This document shows positions 1 through 52,700 of a DNA stretch of 64,000 bases, piece by piece. The notes under the pieces are model-generated. The model was not told the DNA's origin. It did no database searches and saw nothing but the letters and a program-made list of their open reading frames with translations. The first letter of the stretch is position 1; every line of letters begins with the position of its first letter. This stretch comes from Aphrophora alni (lineage: Eukaryota; Arthropoda; Insecta; Hemiptera; Aphrophoridae): contig OY740774.1 of NCBI GenBank assembly GCA_963513935.1, positions 22,587,949-22,651,948 of the forward strand, given 5' to 3'. A program made the position numbers and the translations under genes.

Positions 1-214
1 AATAAATTAACTTGTAGATTTACAATTTTTAATAAATCGCCTTTTACGATTGTACTCTCATCTTTCACTTCAGAGTTTTTACAGTTAATTATAATTCAAA
101 AAATGTTAGATTAAAATAGTTATTTCACTAAAAACTAACTAAAACTGTACACAATCCCAAAGTTTGAACAAAATCCAATGAAAAACTACTATAAATTTAC
201 ACATTTTGAAGGGG

Positions 215-246
<32 letters not shown>

Positions 247-639
247 AGTCCTTAGGTTTTCAACAGTCTTTGTTTCAGAATGCTAAATAAATCTAAGCAG
301 AAATAAAACATGTATAATTTGGCAAACATAATGGGGGTACACCTTATTTAAATTTAATGCACTCGAAAGTAAAACAGTTCTTTTCTCTGTCCATGGATAT
401 TTTTTCTAAAAAGGACTTTAAATTTACTCTTCCAACTTCGCCTGCTAACATATTAGGAGTCGTTACAGCCCTATCAGTACACCTTGAAGAATTTTAATTA
501 TTTATATTTGTCAGCCAGTTATGAGATAAATCTTTAATTACTGAAATAATAAATTTCAATTTTTTAAGGGGTTTGTCGGTATTTTTGTTATATAAAATTT
601 AACAATTCAGCATCATTCTACCAATGATATTGTAGGTTA
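1..639. other. Intron/flank with long poly-A run, no gene seen
   Basis: AT-rich sequence inside the next intron of the minus-strand protease gene. An uninterrupted A run covers about 215-245. I see no exon, although the protease gene must continue to the left. Confidence 0.5.
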
Positions 640-1870
640 TTTTTTTCCAAGCCTTTGTGAAACGCCTTTCTTATCAATATTGATAGAACATCAGACAAAT
701 CTATCCCACCCATATAGTCATTGTAATTATTTCTAATCATACTTGGTTTGTTTGTGATTTTCATATAACTTCCAGATGTTTTAGTTCTTGCTCGCTGTCT
801 GCTTTAGCATCACTCGACAAGAGTAACACTGGATTTTTGTGTTTTTTCGCTAAATCCAAGTATCCATAATTCATTACTTTCAAATATTTTTTCTAACCAA
901 TTTAAAAATGATCCAAAAAATTTTATGAATTCCTTTTCTATTACGATTTAGAGTTCCAGTCACAAAAATGCCATTCTGGTACAAATATTTAGATAAGGGA
1001 TTAGAATGGAAAAAATTATCTATAAACAAATGACACCCTTTCCTGAACAGTCCACACATTTCTAATAATTTTGTAACAACATGAAATACAAGTCTATTAG
1101 CTATTATAATATCTTTTTCATCTCCTCTGTATACAAAAAAAAACTTAGACAGTAATGAGTAATGGAATTACATATTGACCATAACTTTATATTCCATAGA
1201 TGGTGTTTTTTAGATAAATACTGAAGCAGCTGTGTGTGGTTTTTTGTAGCAATCATGCTTTCATCTTTAGAAATAAACTTATTAGGAGTAAATTAATGTC
1301 TGCATGTTATATTGAAATGATCTACTAACAGCTGAAATATCATGTAAGGATTGTAGTTGGGTTCACTTGGTTTTGGTTTTAAAACAGACACTTGTTTTAA
1401 GTGTCTGTAATATGGAAAAAAGCTAAAATAGTTTAGAAGCAATTTCGGCTAAACATTTGTCTAAACTAAAACATACTTTGAGAAGATTCTGTAGCCAGTA
1501 ATTGTATAATGTAGGTTTTATTTATAACCATGTTGAATAGCACTGAAATAAATACAAACATTTCTTTTACTGTAATTAATTCTAACTTCTCACTAAACTA
1601 TTGTCTGCTAATCTATCATTATTTGTGTCCACAAATTTCTTAGAATAAATATTTGTTTACTTACCAAAGTCTTCAATCAAACTAAAAGTAAAAAATAGCC
1701 TAAAATAAACGATAGGATAAGAATTTCTAGATGGACAATGTTTAACTCAGAGTGCTTCATAATAATTGAAATTGTGTTCCACACCAAGATAATTTTCTTC
1801 ATTTACCTCATTCCACTGAATATTATCAGTCTGCTCTGAATCAGATCCATTAGTGATACTGTTTTTGTGA
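640..1870 (-). pseudogene. piggyBac-type transposase fossil
   Basis: Read on the minus strand in shifting frames, this gives piggyBac (DDE_Tnp_1_7) landmarks in the right order. They are ITVKEMFVFISVLFNMV, then FISKDESMIATKNHTQLLQY with KKHHLWNIKLW, then FVYRGDEKD, FIDNFF, GIFVTGTLNRNRKG and YNDYMGGIDLSD. The three expected acidic catalytic positions are still visible in KDES, FIDNFF and GGIDLSD. Stops and frameshifts break the frame throughout, so it is dead. No TTAA-flanked ends were found. It lies in the protease intron. Confidence 0.8.
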
Positions 1871-1989
1871 TCAAACTCAGGCCTAGTCCTAGGCCTATTT
1901 CTATATTTTCAATTGAAAAATTGCTTTCACTCTAAAAACTAAATAGTTTACACCTTTTCTATTATTATTATTAAAATATTTGTCTAAAA

Positions 1990-2420
1990 AACATAAAGGT
2001 GATTGTAGAATCTCAAATTCCGAATTATAATCAGGATCAAACGTAAATGCATTGGAGGAATTTGAAATTTATAAAGCTCCCAAAGATGAACCAAATAACA
2101 TATTAAATGACCAACTGTCCTTCAAATCAAACATATTATAGCGAGACAAAGATGGGTACGTAGTCCAATGGCATTGAATAAGATAACCTCAAACGCCTTC
2201 ATTCAGCACAGGTCTTACTAACCAACGTGCACGTCGATGTTCGCACACAACATTGCATCATGAACTTTACGATCTCCAAAATGGTGTGCTTTATGTGTTG
2301 TTTATAACTTATGTTTTGCTTCTGTGATTTTTTATATAACCTGATGATGAACATAGGTTCATGAACATTTAGTTCGAAATTGCAATAGTGTTTTATGTTA
2401 AAAGAAGAAAAAATAATAAG
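1990..2420 (+). mobile_element. Penelope-like element, 5'-truncated 3' end
   Basis: The plus strand reads NALEEFEIYKAPKDEPNNIL then NDQLSFKSN before a stop. This matches the C-terminal tail that follows the GIY-YIG domain in Penelope-like proteins, and it resembles a similar tail at 60480-60600. A 3' UTR follows, carrying a hammerhead-like motif at 2341-2390. The copy is 5' truncated and ends shortly before exon 5 of the protease gene. Confidence 0.6.
2334..2395 (+). ncRNA. Hammerhead ribozyme-like motif in PLE 3' end
   Basis: An intact CTGATGA core (2341-2347) is followed by one extra T, a stem II GAAC...GTTC (2349-2375), GAAA (2376-2379), the self-complementary word TTGCAA (2380-2385) and TA (2386-2387). 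Stem II appears to contain a duplicated small hairpin (GAAC-ATAG-GTTC then GAAC-ATTTA-GTTC). Stem I is weak (about 2 bp). Activity is untested. Confidence 0.55.
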
Positions 2421-2468
2421 GATCGATTGACGTGAGTAAAAAATCACTATGTAAATAATCTGTCTCAC

Positions 2469-42950
<40,482 letters not shown>

Positions 42951-43578
42951 TGCAAAAAAGAGTAAAACAACTTAGCACTCTTGCAACAAACTAGTAGTTT
43001 CTAAAATTAATAAATAAAATAGCTGATTATCAGTGTATCTTTAAAAAAGTAGGATCACATTTCATTTAAGAAATTACTAATTCGGCAACTTTAGTGTCGT
43101 AAAATATAGTCTAAAAGTTAAAGTTAATAAATACTCCTTGAACGTCCTACAAGACAAATCATGAACAACTAACCACAACAAAGCTAAAACATGTCATGTA
43201 TATTATTTTTGTTTTCGTAAGTTATCTCAGATTATTGCACTGATACGAACAGCTGACTCAAAAAATTTACAAGTCATCTGTGTTGGTTGTTAAATAGTGG
43301 GGATGGCGGGGAAACAGGAAACAGGTGGACAAAGAAGAATTATTACTGTTACTGAACACTGAACTTTGTTCTTGTTTATTTTCTAAACTTTTTTATAAAT
43401 AGCAGTTGAGTTTTACGTAATTATTTTTGAGACAGTGAAGATTTATTGTTGTTTAATTTTTTTAATTCACCAAGACTTTCATGAACAATAAAGTTAACAA
43501 ATTTGTTTTTCTTATAAGAGTGTATAAGTTTTCCTAATTGTTTTGCATAATATCAATAACTTGAATGTGAATCAAACA
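42951..43578. promoter_or_regulatory. Shared divergent promoter region and 5' UTRs of 26-29-p and ECHDC1
   Basis: About 630 bp separate the two start codons, which point away from each other. The stretch has no transposon-like ORF and includes a short GC-richer patch around 43300-43330 (gggatggcggggaaacagg). Head-to-head layout suggests a bidirectional promoter. No TATA box or initiator can be assigned with confidence. The transcription starts are not visible. Confidence 0.55.
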
Positions 43579-43795
43579 ATGTTTCGATTTCTACAATATG
43601 TTATGCCTTGGGTTTTTGGCAGAAGTTTATCAAACAACAGCCTTGAAATATCCTCACAATTATTAAAAGATTTATCACAAATAAGAAAAGAATTTAAACA
43701 ATTTCCTGGAGGTTCAGTAGATCTTTTATTAAATGATGAAACAGGCATAGCTCAGCTTTGTCTAAATCACCCAGAAAAGAAAAATGCTATAAGTG
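43579..43795 (+). CDS. ECHDC1: ECHDC1 exon 1
   Basis: Starts MFRFLQYVMPWVFGRSL and ends NAIS plus one base before the donor GTAAGC. It holds the first strand of the crotonase fold (FPGGSVDLLL, GIAQLCLNHPEKKNAISG). The N-terminal 20 residues are hydrophobic and could be a weak targeting or membrane segment. Confidence 0.9.
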
Positions 43796-46700
43796 GTAAG
43801 CTTCAAAAAGTTGGTACATGTGAAAGGGGGGATGAAATTAATAAGCTCTATGGCTCTCAACCAAAGTGTATGAATTTGGTTCACAGAATGTTGCATTCCA
43901 TGACAATTATCATGTCATTTGTTGTCATGCATATATGTCCACGTACTTGCATGGTGGTTGTTTGTCTTGTGTTACATATTCTTACTATTAAATATTCTAA
44001 CAAATTTTTTGTTTTGTTAATAGCCTCATTTTAAAGTAATAACAAAATTTAACATAACCTGATCTAGACATCAAATGTATGTCTAAATTTAGGCAATATA
44101 TAGATTTTTACCCTAATTAAAGTACTTTATTAGGCTTAAAGGTAATTGTTTACTAAGAAAGTTACCGGTATTTTTGGCGATGATTCTACATACCTTATTT
44201 CTTAATAATAAAATAAGTTTTCAACGCAGAGCTAACTTTTTCACGGAGAAAACATCATAATTTCAACTTTTGTAAGTTAAGGTTCATTATGTGAATTAAT
44301 CGTTAAAATAGGATTGTACGCGAATTTTTACCTTACAAAGTCAAGTAAACCTCTATATATATAAAACACCACCTTACCTGGCCTACATGTAAATTAAGAA
44401 AATTTTGTACATTTGTTCCCAAATGGTCACCCATCCAAGTACTAACCATTCAATGTTGCTTTACTTCGGTGATCTATAAGTGCATTGAATTCTGTAGTTT
44501 TGTAATTGTGATTTTTGCGGTGAAAAAAATTAGCTCCGTGTTGAAAACTTATTTTAATAAATTAAGAAATTAGCTATGTAGAACATGCTTGAAAAAAATC
44601 GCCCAAAATACAGGTAACTTTCTTTGTAAACAATTAACAGCTTAAACACGGTTTGGAAACTTATTTCATTGAAACAAACAAACATCCCTTACCATCATAA
44701 TATTCCTATTTCAAGATACATTAAAATATTGGTATATTTTAATTATTCATTTACAATTATTAATCTAATCAATAGGATACTAGTAGATACTCACTTTATT
44801 CTGTTATATCTAGTATGTGTTATCTCTGATGTAGTCATCTGTAATTATTTCAGTAACCAGAATTTATTAGACTTTATATAAACTGCTTTTATGTGAACTT
44901 TGTAAGTTCCAATTTTTTCGGTGAAAAACTGAATTCCACATTAAAATATTATTTTATATTGTGACTAATCTTTATATCTACAGTACTTAGGTACTAAATC
45001 TTTACCTTTATAGGATTTTTCATGTTCAAGGATTCCCTACAGAATAGGAAGTGTTGCAAAGTTAGGGGGTTAAAAAAGAAACAGGTACGCGTATTGTTGT
45101 CTCAAGAGCCTATATAAAGGTTTTTTAATTTATTTATTTTTTTTTTTTGTTACAGGGAATTATTGTAACAAAGAATATAATCAAAAAGATCTTATTCTGT
45201 CATCAAACTCTCCCCCACACCCTTTCGATAGAAATATAAAGGCTTCTCAGACAATGTGTTTTAAGTCCCATCAGATACCTTTCCTCAATATGTTCTATGT
45301 CCAAAATTTTACAGAAAAATATTATTCTGAAAATGGTGTTATAAGACTATGAATAGTCCTAGGAACTCGAGACTTTGAGGAACATTGTAAACATAATATT
45401 CTAATTTTCACACATTACAATACTTTTTTACTTAGGTACTGTGTAAATGAAAAGTAAATATATCAAGTGCACAATCTTATCTACAATATTTGTTGTAAAC
45501 AAAGATTTATAATTTCCTAGTAACTTATTTGGTACATGAGACAATTTTAACCTACAGTGTTACTCAGAAATGGTTGCTCAAATATATTTAAGAAATAATC
45601 GTTGGTAATTATCCATTGAAGCTTCTCCCAGATTGTAGTTGTTAAAAATCATGTAAAATTATTCTCATCTTTAAATGCATGTTTGGTTGTCTCTAAAACA
45701 TCAATATTCTGTTGTTTTAACTAAAGAAGTTAGAATATCTATTTTATTTGTGGCATATTGCGTGTTCTGAAACACTATAAAAAGTTCTAAAACTTCTTAG
45801 GAGGTTTCTATAAAAAAGATTTATTGGAAGTACTAAGTGGTATAGGATTGTTTTGAATAGAGAGGATTTTTCCAGACATCAACCATCTTTCAAGGAAAGT
45901 TGTCTTCCTACTACGTTATTGTACATTACTCACACCTTCAGAGTCAGGCTGTCTTGTCTCATGGTTCTTAGCCATGTCCAACTATCTCTCCAGGGCAATT
46001 TTCTTCCTACCTGTTTTTGTTTTATGATTAATTAGTTCAGCCAACCAAATATTACTAAAACTAACAAAACATTACTTACTGAAATATTTTATAACACTTT
46101 ACATCATGTCAGATATAACCATCAATGTAAACTATTCCTGCTAAATACATAGTTGTGATTCACTTATTACTTTTATATTATTACACATGTTATTCACTGC
46201 CCCGTTTTAAACCCTTTTAGCGCCCCTGGGCAAATCAAAGAGATGTGCCCCCCGATTAATTCATCTTTGCCAGTTTTGGTTCAGGAGGGATTTCTCCCTT
46301 AACTCCACCGAACTCCTTTTATTTGGTGAGTCGGTAAGTCTTTCCATTATCCACCACCTATGGACCCGCCGTGGTGGCAACCGGCTACTGTAAAAACTTG
46401 CAAGTATTATTACTGCAGTTACAGGCGTAGGTGTTATGATTGATGTCACAACATAACAACCTTGTATTTTACAGTATCACGGACCACCCACCCACCCTAA
46501 ATAATAGTTCTTAATTATTGCAAACGTTTATTTCTATACATAACCATAGCTCATTTTATTTCAACTGTATGTTCACTTTTTAATTGAGTCTTGTAAAACA
46601 ACTTCAACCATAATATCTCTTATTTCCTTTATACTTTCTTTCTCTTATTACTATACTTTATATATATTTATACATATTTGTCATACTTTCTCCTTATATC

Positions 46701-49700
46701 CGATTTACATTATTGCTTTTTTTCTACTGATCTTTGATGTAGCAAAACTATCAATTATATCTTTGAAGTCAAGCTTCAGTTTAATGTCACTGCTTACATA
46801 ACAGCATTAAGCTATTCAGGTTTTCGTCTTTTATTGTAGAACGTTTTTCAGATTTTATTCTTTTCAAGGCCGAAAAGAATATATTATATATTATATTATA
46901 TAAAGGCTGTGTTTTTTTTTTATATATTAGTAGCACTCCCTAATTTTTGTGATGTTTTCAGCTTCCATATAAAATTTAAAATGTAGACACTCTTGCACAA
47001 AGTCTTCCTTGTAATTGTCATTGGAGTAACATTGAGCTACCCTTTGAGCCTGCTCTCTTATATCGTCATTCTGCTTTTCTCTAAGAGAGCTGAAAATTTC
47101 AAATGGTTGTGTTTCAGTAAGATTTGGCAAATCGAGGCCTTACACTTACTACCATTGATGAATTTATACGAACGAGGTGATTTTTGCTATGCGCGGGTGA
47201 AGAGGGGGCAAAACGAGTTTTCTGTTTCGGACGCTATTTTCTAACCGATAAGCATGGAAATGTTACCAAGTTGTTCAGAAAGATCTGAAGAATGGTTGTG
47301 CTACCTTAAAATTTTGATTTTTCAGCTCTATAATTTTTTATAGTTTTTTAAATTTATAAACTTTTATCGACATATACTGCCTTAATACTGGTCAATTTAA
47401 AAAAAAAAATGTATGACCGAAAACCCTTGCGCCCCTTGTATGCCTGCGCCCCTGGGCAAATGCCCATGTTGCCCAGTTAAAGAATCGGGCCTGGTTATTC
47501 AAAATTATTAGCTAACTTGACATATCAGTGTGTTTCATTGCTTTAGCAATAATTATAAGTGTTTCCTCTGTCAACCAAGACTGATGACTTCACTCTCCTC
47601 CAAAACACACCTAAAGTCCATGGGACTTTTCAGAGCCACAAAACTTACTCAATTCCTTAACTCTGAAACAAAATATAGTCTGTTTCAGGACCACATTAAA
47701 TTCCCTTCTCCATATCTTAGTACATCCATTTTGAGCTTTGCTTCCCTCGTACACTCTAGTTGTAACTTAAGCTAAAATGTAATTTTAGCTTAAGCTAAAA
47801 TTAAAATTTCAAAATGGTGACAGTTATTTTATTTTTGTTTTATGCAATAGAGCCTTCCACTAAGCCTCGTTGTTTTCTACAATTCTTTAGCTTATTGACA
47901 ATCAACATCAAGGATTTTTGTAATAATTACTATTTTCTTTTCTTTTTTTTACCATTTATACACGGCATAGCCTATATATTTTATTTTAAATTTTTAGGGA
48001 AAATGATGGTTGAACTGGAATCAGCAATAAAAAAATTAGAAGAATGGGACAAAGGAAAAGGTGTTATTATATACGGTGCAGACCATAATTTTTGTTCAGG
48101 AGGAGATCTTGAATTTGCTCAGAAAACTGGTACATGCAAAGGTGGATACAAGATGGCAACTTACATGCAAAACATTTTAGGTCGTTTACAGAATTTGTTA
48201 ATGATTACAGTTGCTTTTATTGAAGGATCAGGTTGGTGAATGTTCCAATTGTAATTAAGTATAAATTTAAAATAGTATCTTCATGATTTTAATAATAAAT
48301 CATCTATTGTTCTGCTATGTAGGCCAAACATGCCGTGGTTTTAAATGTAGGTTAAGTGAACACGAAAGAAGTTGGCGGTTGGGTCATAATGAGTCTAGTT
48401 TTTCCAATCATTTAAAAACTCATTTAGTGTCTGATTTTTTCAATAATGTTAAGTTTGAGATTCTCCATGTCAATACAAAAAGTAGGAATTTAAATTCATT
48501 AGAAATGTTAGAGATTAGGAGAATATTTTGTAAAGACTCCAAACTGGTACTCAATGATCAGGTAGAATTTTTGTCAAACTCACCTTTGTTAAAACCATTG
48601 TCTTCCTTATGACTACATGTTTACTTTCTACTCCCCCCCCTCCATTAGCTAAGTAACTGTTCTTCTTTTTGTATTATTATATGTCAGTTTTCAATATCTT
48701 CCTTAGTCTTTGTTAAGCTGCCTTGTAAATGCCATTGCTGGCGAAACCATGGTCGGCAAGACTCAATAAAATTGTAGAAATTACTAAATATCGTGTTTGT
48801 TTTTTCATTCAAATTTTAAATCGTGAGTAGAAATTGTTTGAAGTTTGTGTGTTTTTTTTTATCTTTACAAGGGTGGTGCAGCTAGCTAAATATTCGGGTC
48901 CTGGTCCCAAAGGTTCTGTCTTCCAAAATTCTTTTTTAATTTTGAAAATAAAATGTTTTGTTTGGATGTCCTATATAAAAAATTTCTGGCCAAATTAAAA
49001 ATGTATGGATAAATTAAATTAAGGTGTTTTTACTGTTTAAAAAAATATATAATCATAAAACCTTTTATGAAATGTTAAAGTAAAGAAATAATTAATATCA
49101 AAATACTTATTGTAAATTTAATAGTAATGTGGAATTGTTGTAATAATTTCTTTTTAATTGATGAATTTGTTACAAGTCTTTATAACTGTTGTAATTAGCT
49201 CCTCAACTCTGAAAATAGCTGTATGTTGCGTAGAAAAGAAGATAATGCATACCTTACTCTTAAAAAAATTACATAATCTTTACTGACTTGTGCATTCCCC
49301 TTTTTTGGACCCAATTCATCGTGATGAGTGCAACAGGCATTTGAATATGAACTCCCTTCTTGATGAACAATAAAATTTATTGGTTCATCATCCTTTCCGT
49401 TTTTAAATTATAATATATTATATTTTGATTTAGTCCACAATCTAACCATTCAATGGGTCACCCATCAAACTTGAATATTTTACGACATCCGATAATGCCA
49501 AAAATTGTCCCAGTATGTTCATACAGGTTCAAAACCTTGAGAACCAATCTAAACAAGAAACACACATATTCAACCAACATAGTATAATGTATTTATTATA
49601 TACAAAATAATACTTAAAAATTAATGTACAATTATGGTAAGATATATGTAGGCTATAATATTAAACATAGTATGTTTGATGGAACAGGAAACAAGTCTGA

Positions 49701-52700
49701 GGTTAGAAAACATACTTCACCATTGAAATCCATTTAATCTAACAACCAGTTTGATTTACTAATGCAATATATAGAAATTAAGATACATTAAAACAATAAA
49801 ATTGAATACAGTATAATATAGTGCATTAAAAAAAATTCCCTCACAGTTATACAGGATGTTTCAAAAAGGACTTTACAACTTTGAAAATTCATATAAAATT
49901 ATTCCAAAAAGGTACAGAGCTCGTTTTAGTGTTGTTTTAAAGGGAAACACATCATGTTTTGACTCATGTAGTCCGCTAGTGCCTAATCACACTGCACAAG
50001 CACTAGCGGCTGTTACGTTAAAGATGGCTGCCTTCACTGGACCCGATCGTGCTAGCTGTATGTTTTTGTTTGAAGAATCAAAGTCGGCGACAACAGTTCA
50101 GCGTAATTTTCGTACCAAGTACGCTAAAGATCCTCCTAGTAGGCCTACAATTTATGAGTGGCATAGATGTTTTGTAGGAACAGGGTGCTCAGTGAAACAT
50201 AAGAAATCCTCAGATCGTCCAAGCACATCTGACGAAGTCATTGAGCAAGTGAGACAAAGATTTATCAACAGCCCTACGAAAACAACCCGGCGTGCATCTT
50301 GTGAGTTGCAAGTCCCACATACGATGGTTTGGCGTGTGTTGAAAAAAGTTTGCATTTGAAACCGTACCGATATTCGCTTTTACAAGCAATTAAAGACACT
50401 GATAAGATTGCCTATAAGAACTTCTGTGTGGATATTATCAAGTGGATGATGATGAACATAATCCTTTCTTACGAGTCAACTTTTCACTTAAGTGGCAAGG
50501 TTAACACACATAACTGTAGGATTTGGGGCAGTGAAATCCACATGAAACATTGCAACATGTTCGTGATAGCTCTAAAGTGAACGTTTTTTGTGCGTTAAGC
50601 AAGAGGAAAATGTACGGACTCTTTTTTCCAAGAGAGAACCATCAACGTAATAGTGTACCTTGATATGTTGCAACAATTTTTGATACCACAGATCGATGAG
50701 GATGACCGAGAACGAAATGTTTACTTCATGCAAGATGGTGCACACCACACTATCTGATTGACGTCTGGGATTTTCTCAATGACCGCTTTCCAGGTTAATG
50801 GATTGGCCGTCCTGCGCCAATTGCATGCCCCCCCCCCATTCCACAGACCTGACACCGCTAGACTTTTTCTTCTGGGGTTTCATAAAAGATATGGTGTACG
50901 TACCTCCTTTGCCGGCCACTCACTTGAACTTAGAGCAAGAATTTACACTGCCACTGAGCAAGTTACACCTGAAATGCTAGTGCGAGTCTGGGGAGAAATC
51001 GACTACTGATGGGATGTCTGTAGGATAACCAACGGAAGCCACATAAAAGCAACTGTAATCATTAACAAATTCTGTAAACTACCTAAAATGTTTTGCATCT
51101 TTAGTTTAAGGTAAAAAAACTTGAAGTGTTTTCCTTTAAAACAACACCTAAACCAGCTCTGTACCTTGTTTCATTAAATTTATATGAATTTTCAAAGTTG
51201 TAAAGTCCTTTTAGAAACACCCTATATAATGAGATCTTTGCTGTTGTTTATGTGCGTAGACATTACAGTTAGCGTTGTTGGTCCTCTCTGCTGTTCCAAT
51301 CAGTTTAATACATTGTAATGTTCACATTCTCTATATCAATATGGTAACTACTGAAGAACATACATTTTCATTCAGAACGTTTTTTGAGCTAGAGATAAAT
51401 ACAAGTTACTCTGAAACAAATATTCAATGAAATGTTGTCTTTACACATTCAATGAAATATTTGGAAATGCTGTCTTTACACTATAGAGCATTGGAAAAGC
51501 AAATTTCACAACATTGCTTAATGTAATACAGAATCAATGACAAACACCCCCAAAAGTGGTGTACCTGGTGTTCTGTCAGAAGAAAAACTTCAGATAAGTT
51601 TTTATTTTTTTATTTGGTCCTATAGACAAAAACAAAATCATGATACAAGTCTTCAGTAATACAAGTTATTAAGATACAAATACATAAATTTTATTACAGT
51701 ATAATACACAAAACATATTAACAGTTTACAATACAAAACAATCAATAAAATATAGCAAAACCTTAAACCATTTTCGCATAGAACTAGTGCCATCTATCAT
51801 AACAGTGCCACCATTGCAACCAGATAAAAATACAACAATACAACCTTCCAAACAACATCAACAAACATTGAACAATCCATACTAGAATAAATCAATAAAT
51901 ATAACAGTCTTAACTATGTTGTCAAAATATCACTTTGTATGGCCTATCAGTCAAGTGCTACTAAATTACTTCCTTTCATCAACAATAAATCCATAATTTA
52001 ATATACTTTATAAGTAATATACTAACATTCTAAATAACTATGCAAAATAGAATTCATAACGAGTCCAATAACAATTAAAAAAGAGAAACAGTAACTCAAT
52101 TAAAATCAAAAACTCGTTCCACAACAATTAGATGAAAAACCTTGAGAACCAATCTAATAAGAAACATAAATATTCAACCAACACAGTATAATAAATTTAT
52201 TACATAATAAATGACACCTACAAATTAATGTAGAATTATATAAGTTGTTGACAAACCTATCATAATCAAGAAAGTTGACAGAGGAAATAAAGTCAGACTA
52301 CGTGGTTGTAAAAAAGGAATTATTTAATGCTTTTCAGGGGAAAAACAGATGTTTATAATGCATTTGTACATAGTAAAATTAATTTTTGTACAAACTAAGG
52401 CTTACAAAGTGAAACCTGCCAATCATGCTTAAAAGGATTTAGTAATATCAATGGTTCCCAAACATTCTAGCAGAAAAGGGAGTAAACTGAATGAATGTTT
52501 TTATACCGATGTGGTTTAGTGTCACATCTGTAATGCTATTCAGTGGTTCACTTAAAGTGAGTATGGGCTTGGCAATCGCAAGGGAATGTAACTGGATCTA
52601 CTCCTTTTTTCATGTATTTTTGGGTTGGATCACTCTCTTTCATATTTTCGCTGATACTATTAGAATATTTGAGAGCTAGGGTATTCTTTATTTTATATTA

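Noticed and set aside
43798..44034. Continuation of the ECHDC1 exon 1 frame past 43795
   Set aside because: It runs through a consensus donor (GTAAGC) into intron sequence with no crotonase similarity.
47814..47997. In-frame upstream extension of ECHDC1 exon 2
   Set aside because: It is intronic. The acceptor at 47996-47997 and the phase fit the known fold, and the extension has no family similarity.
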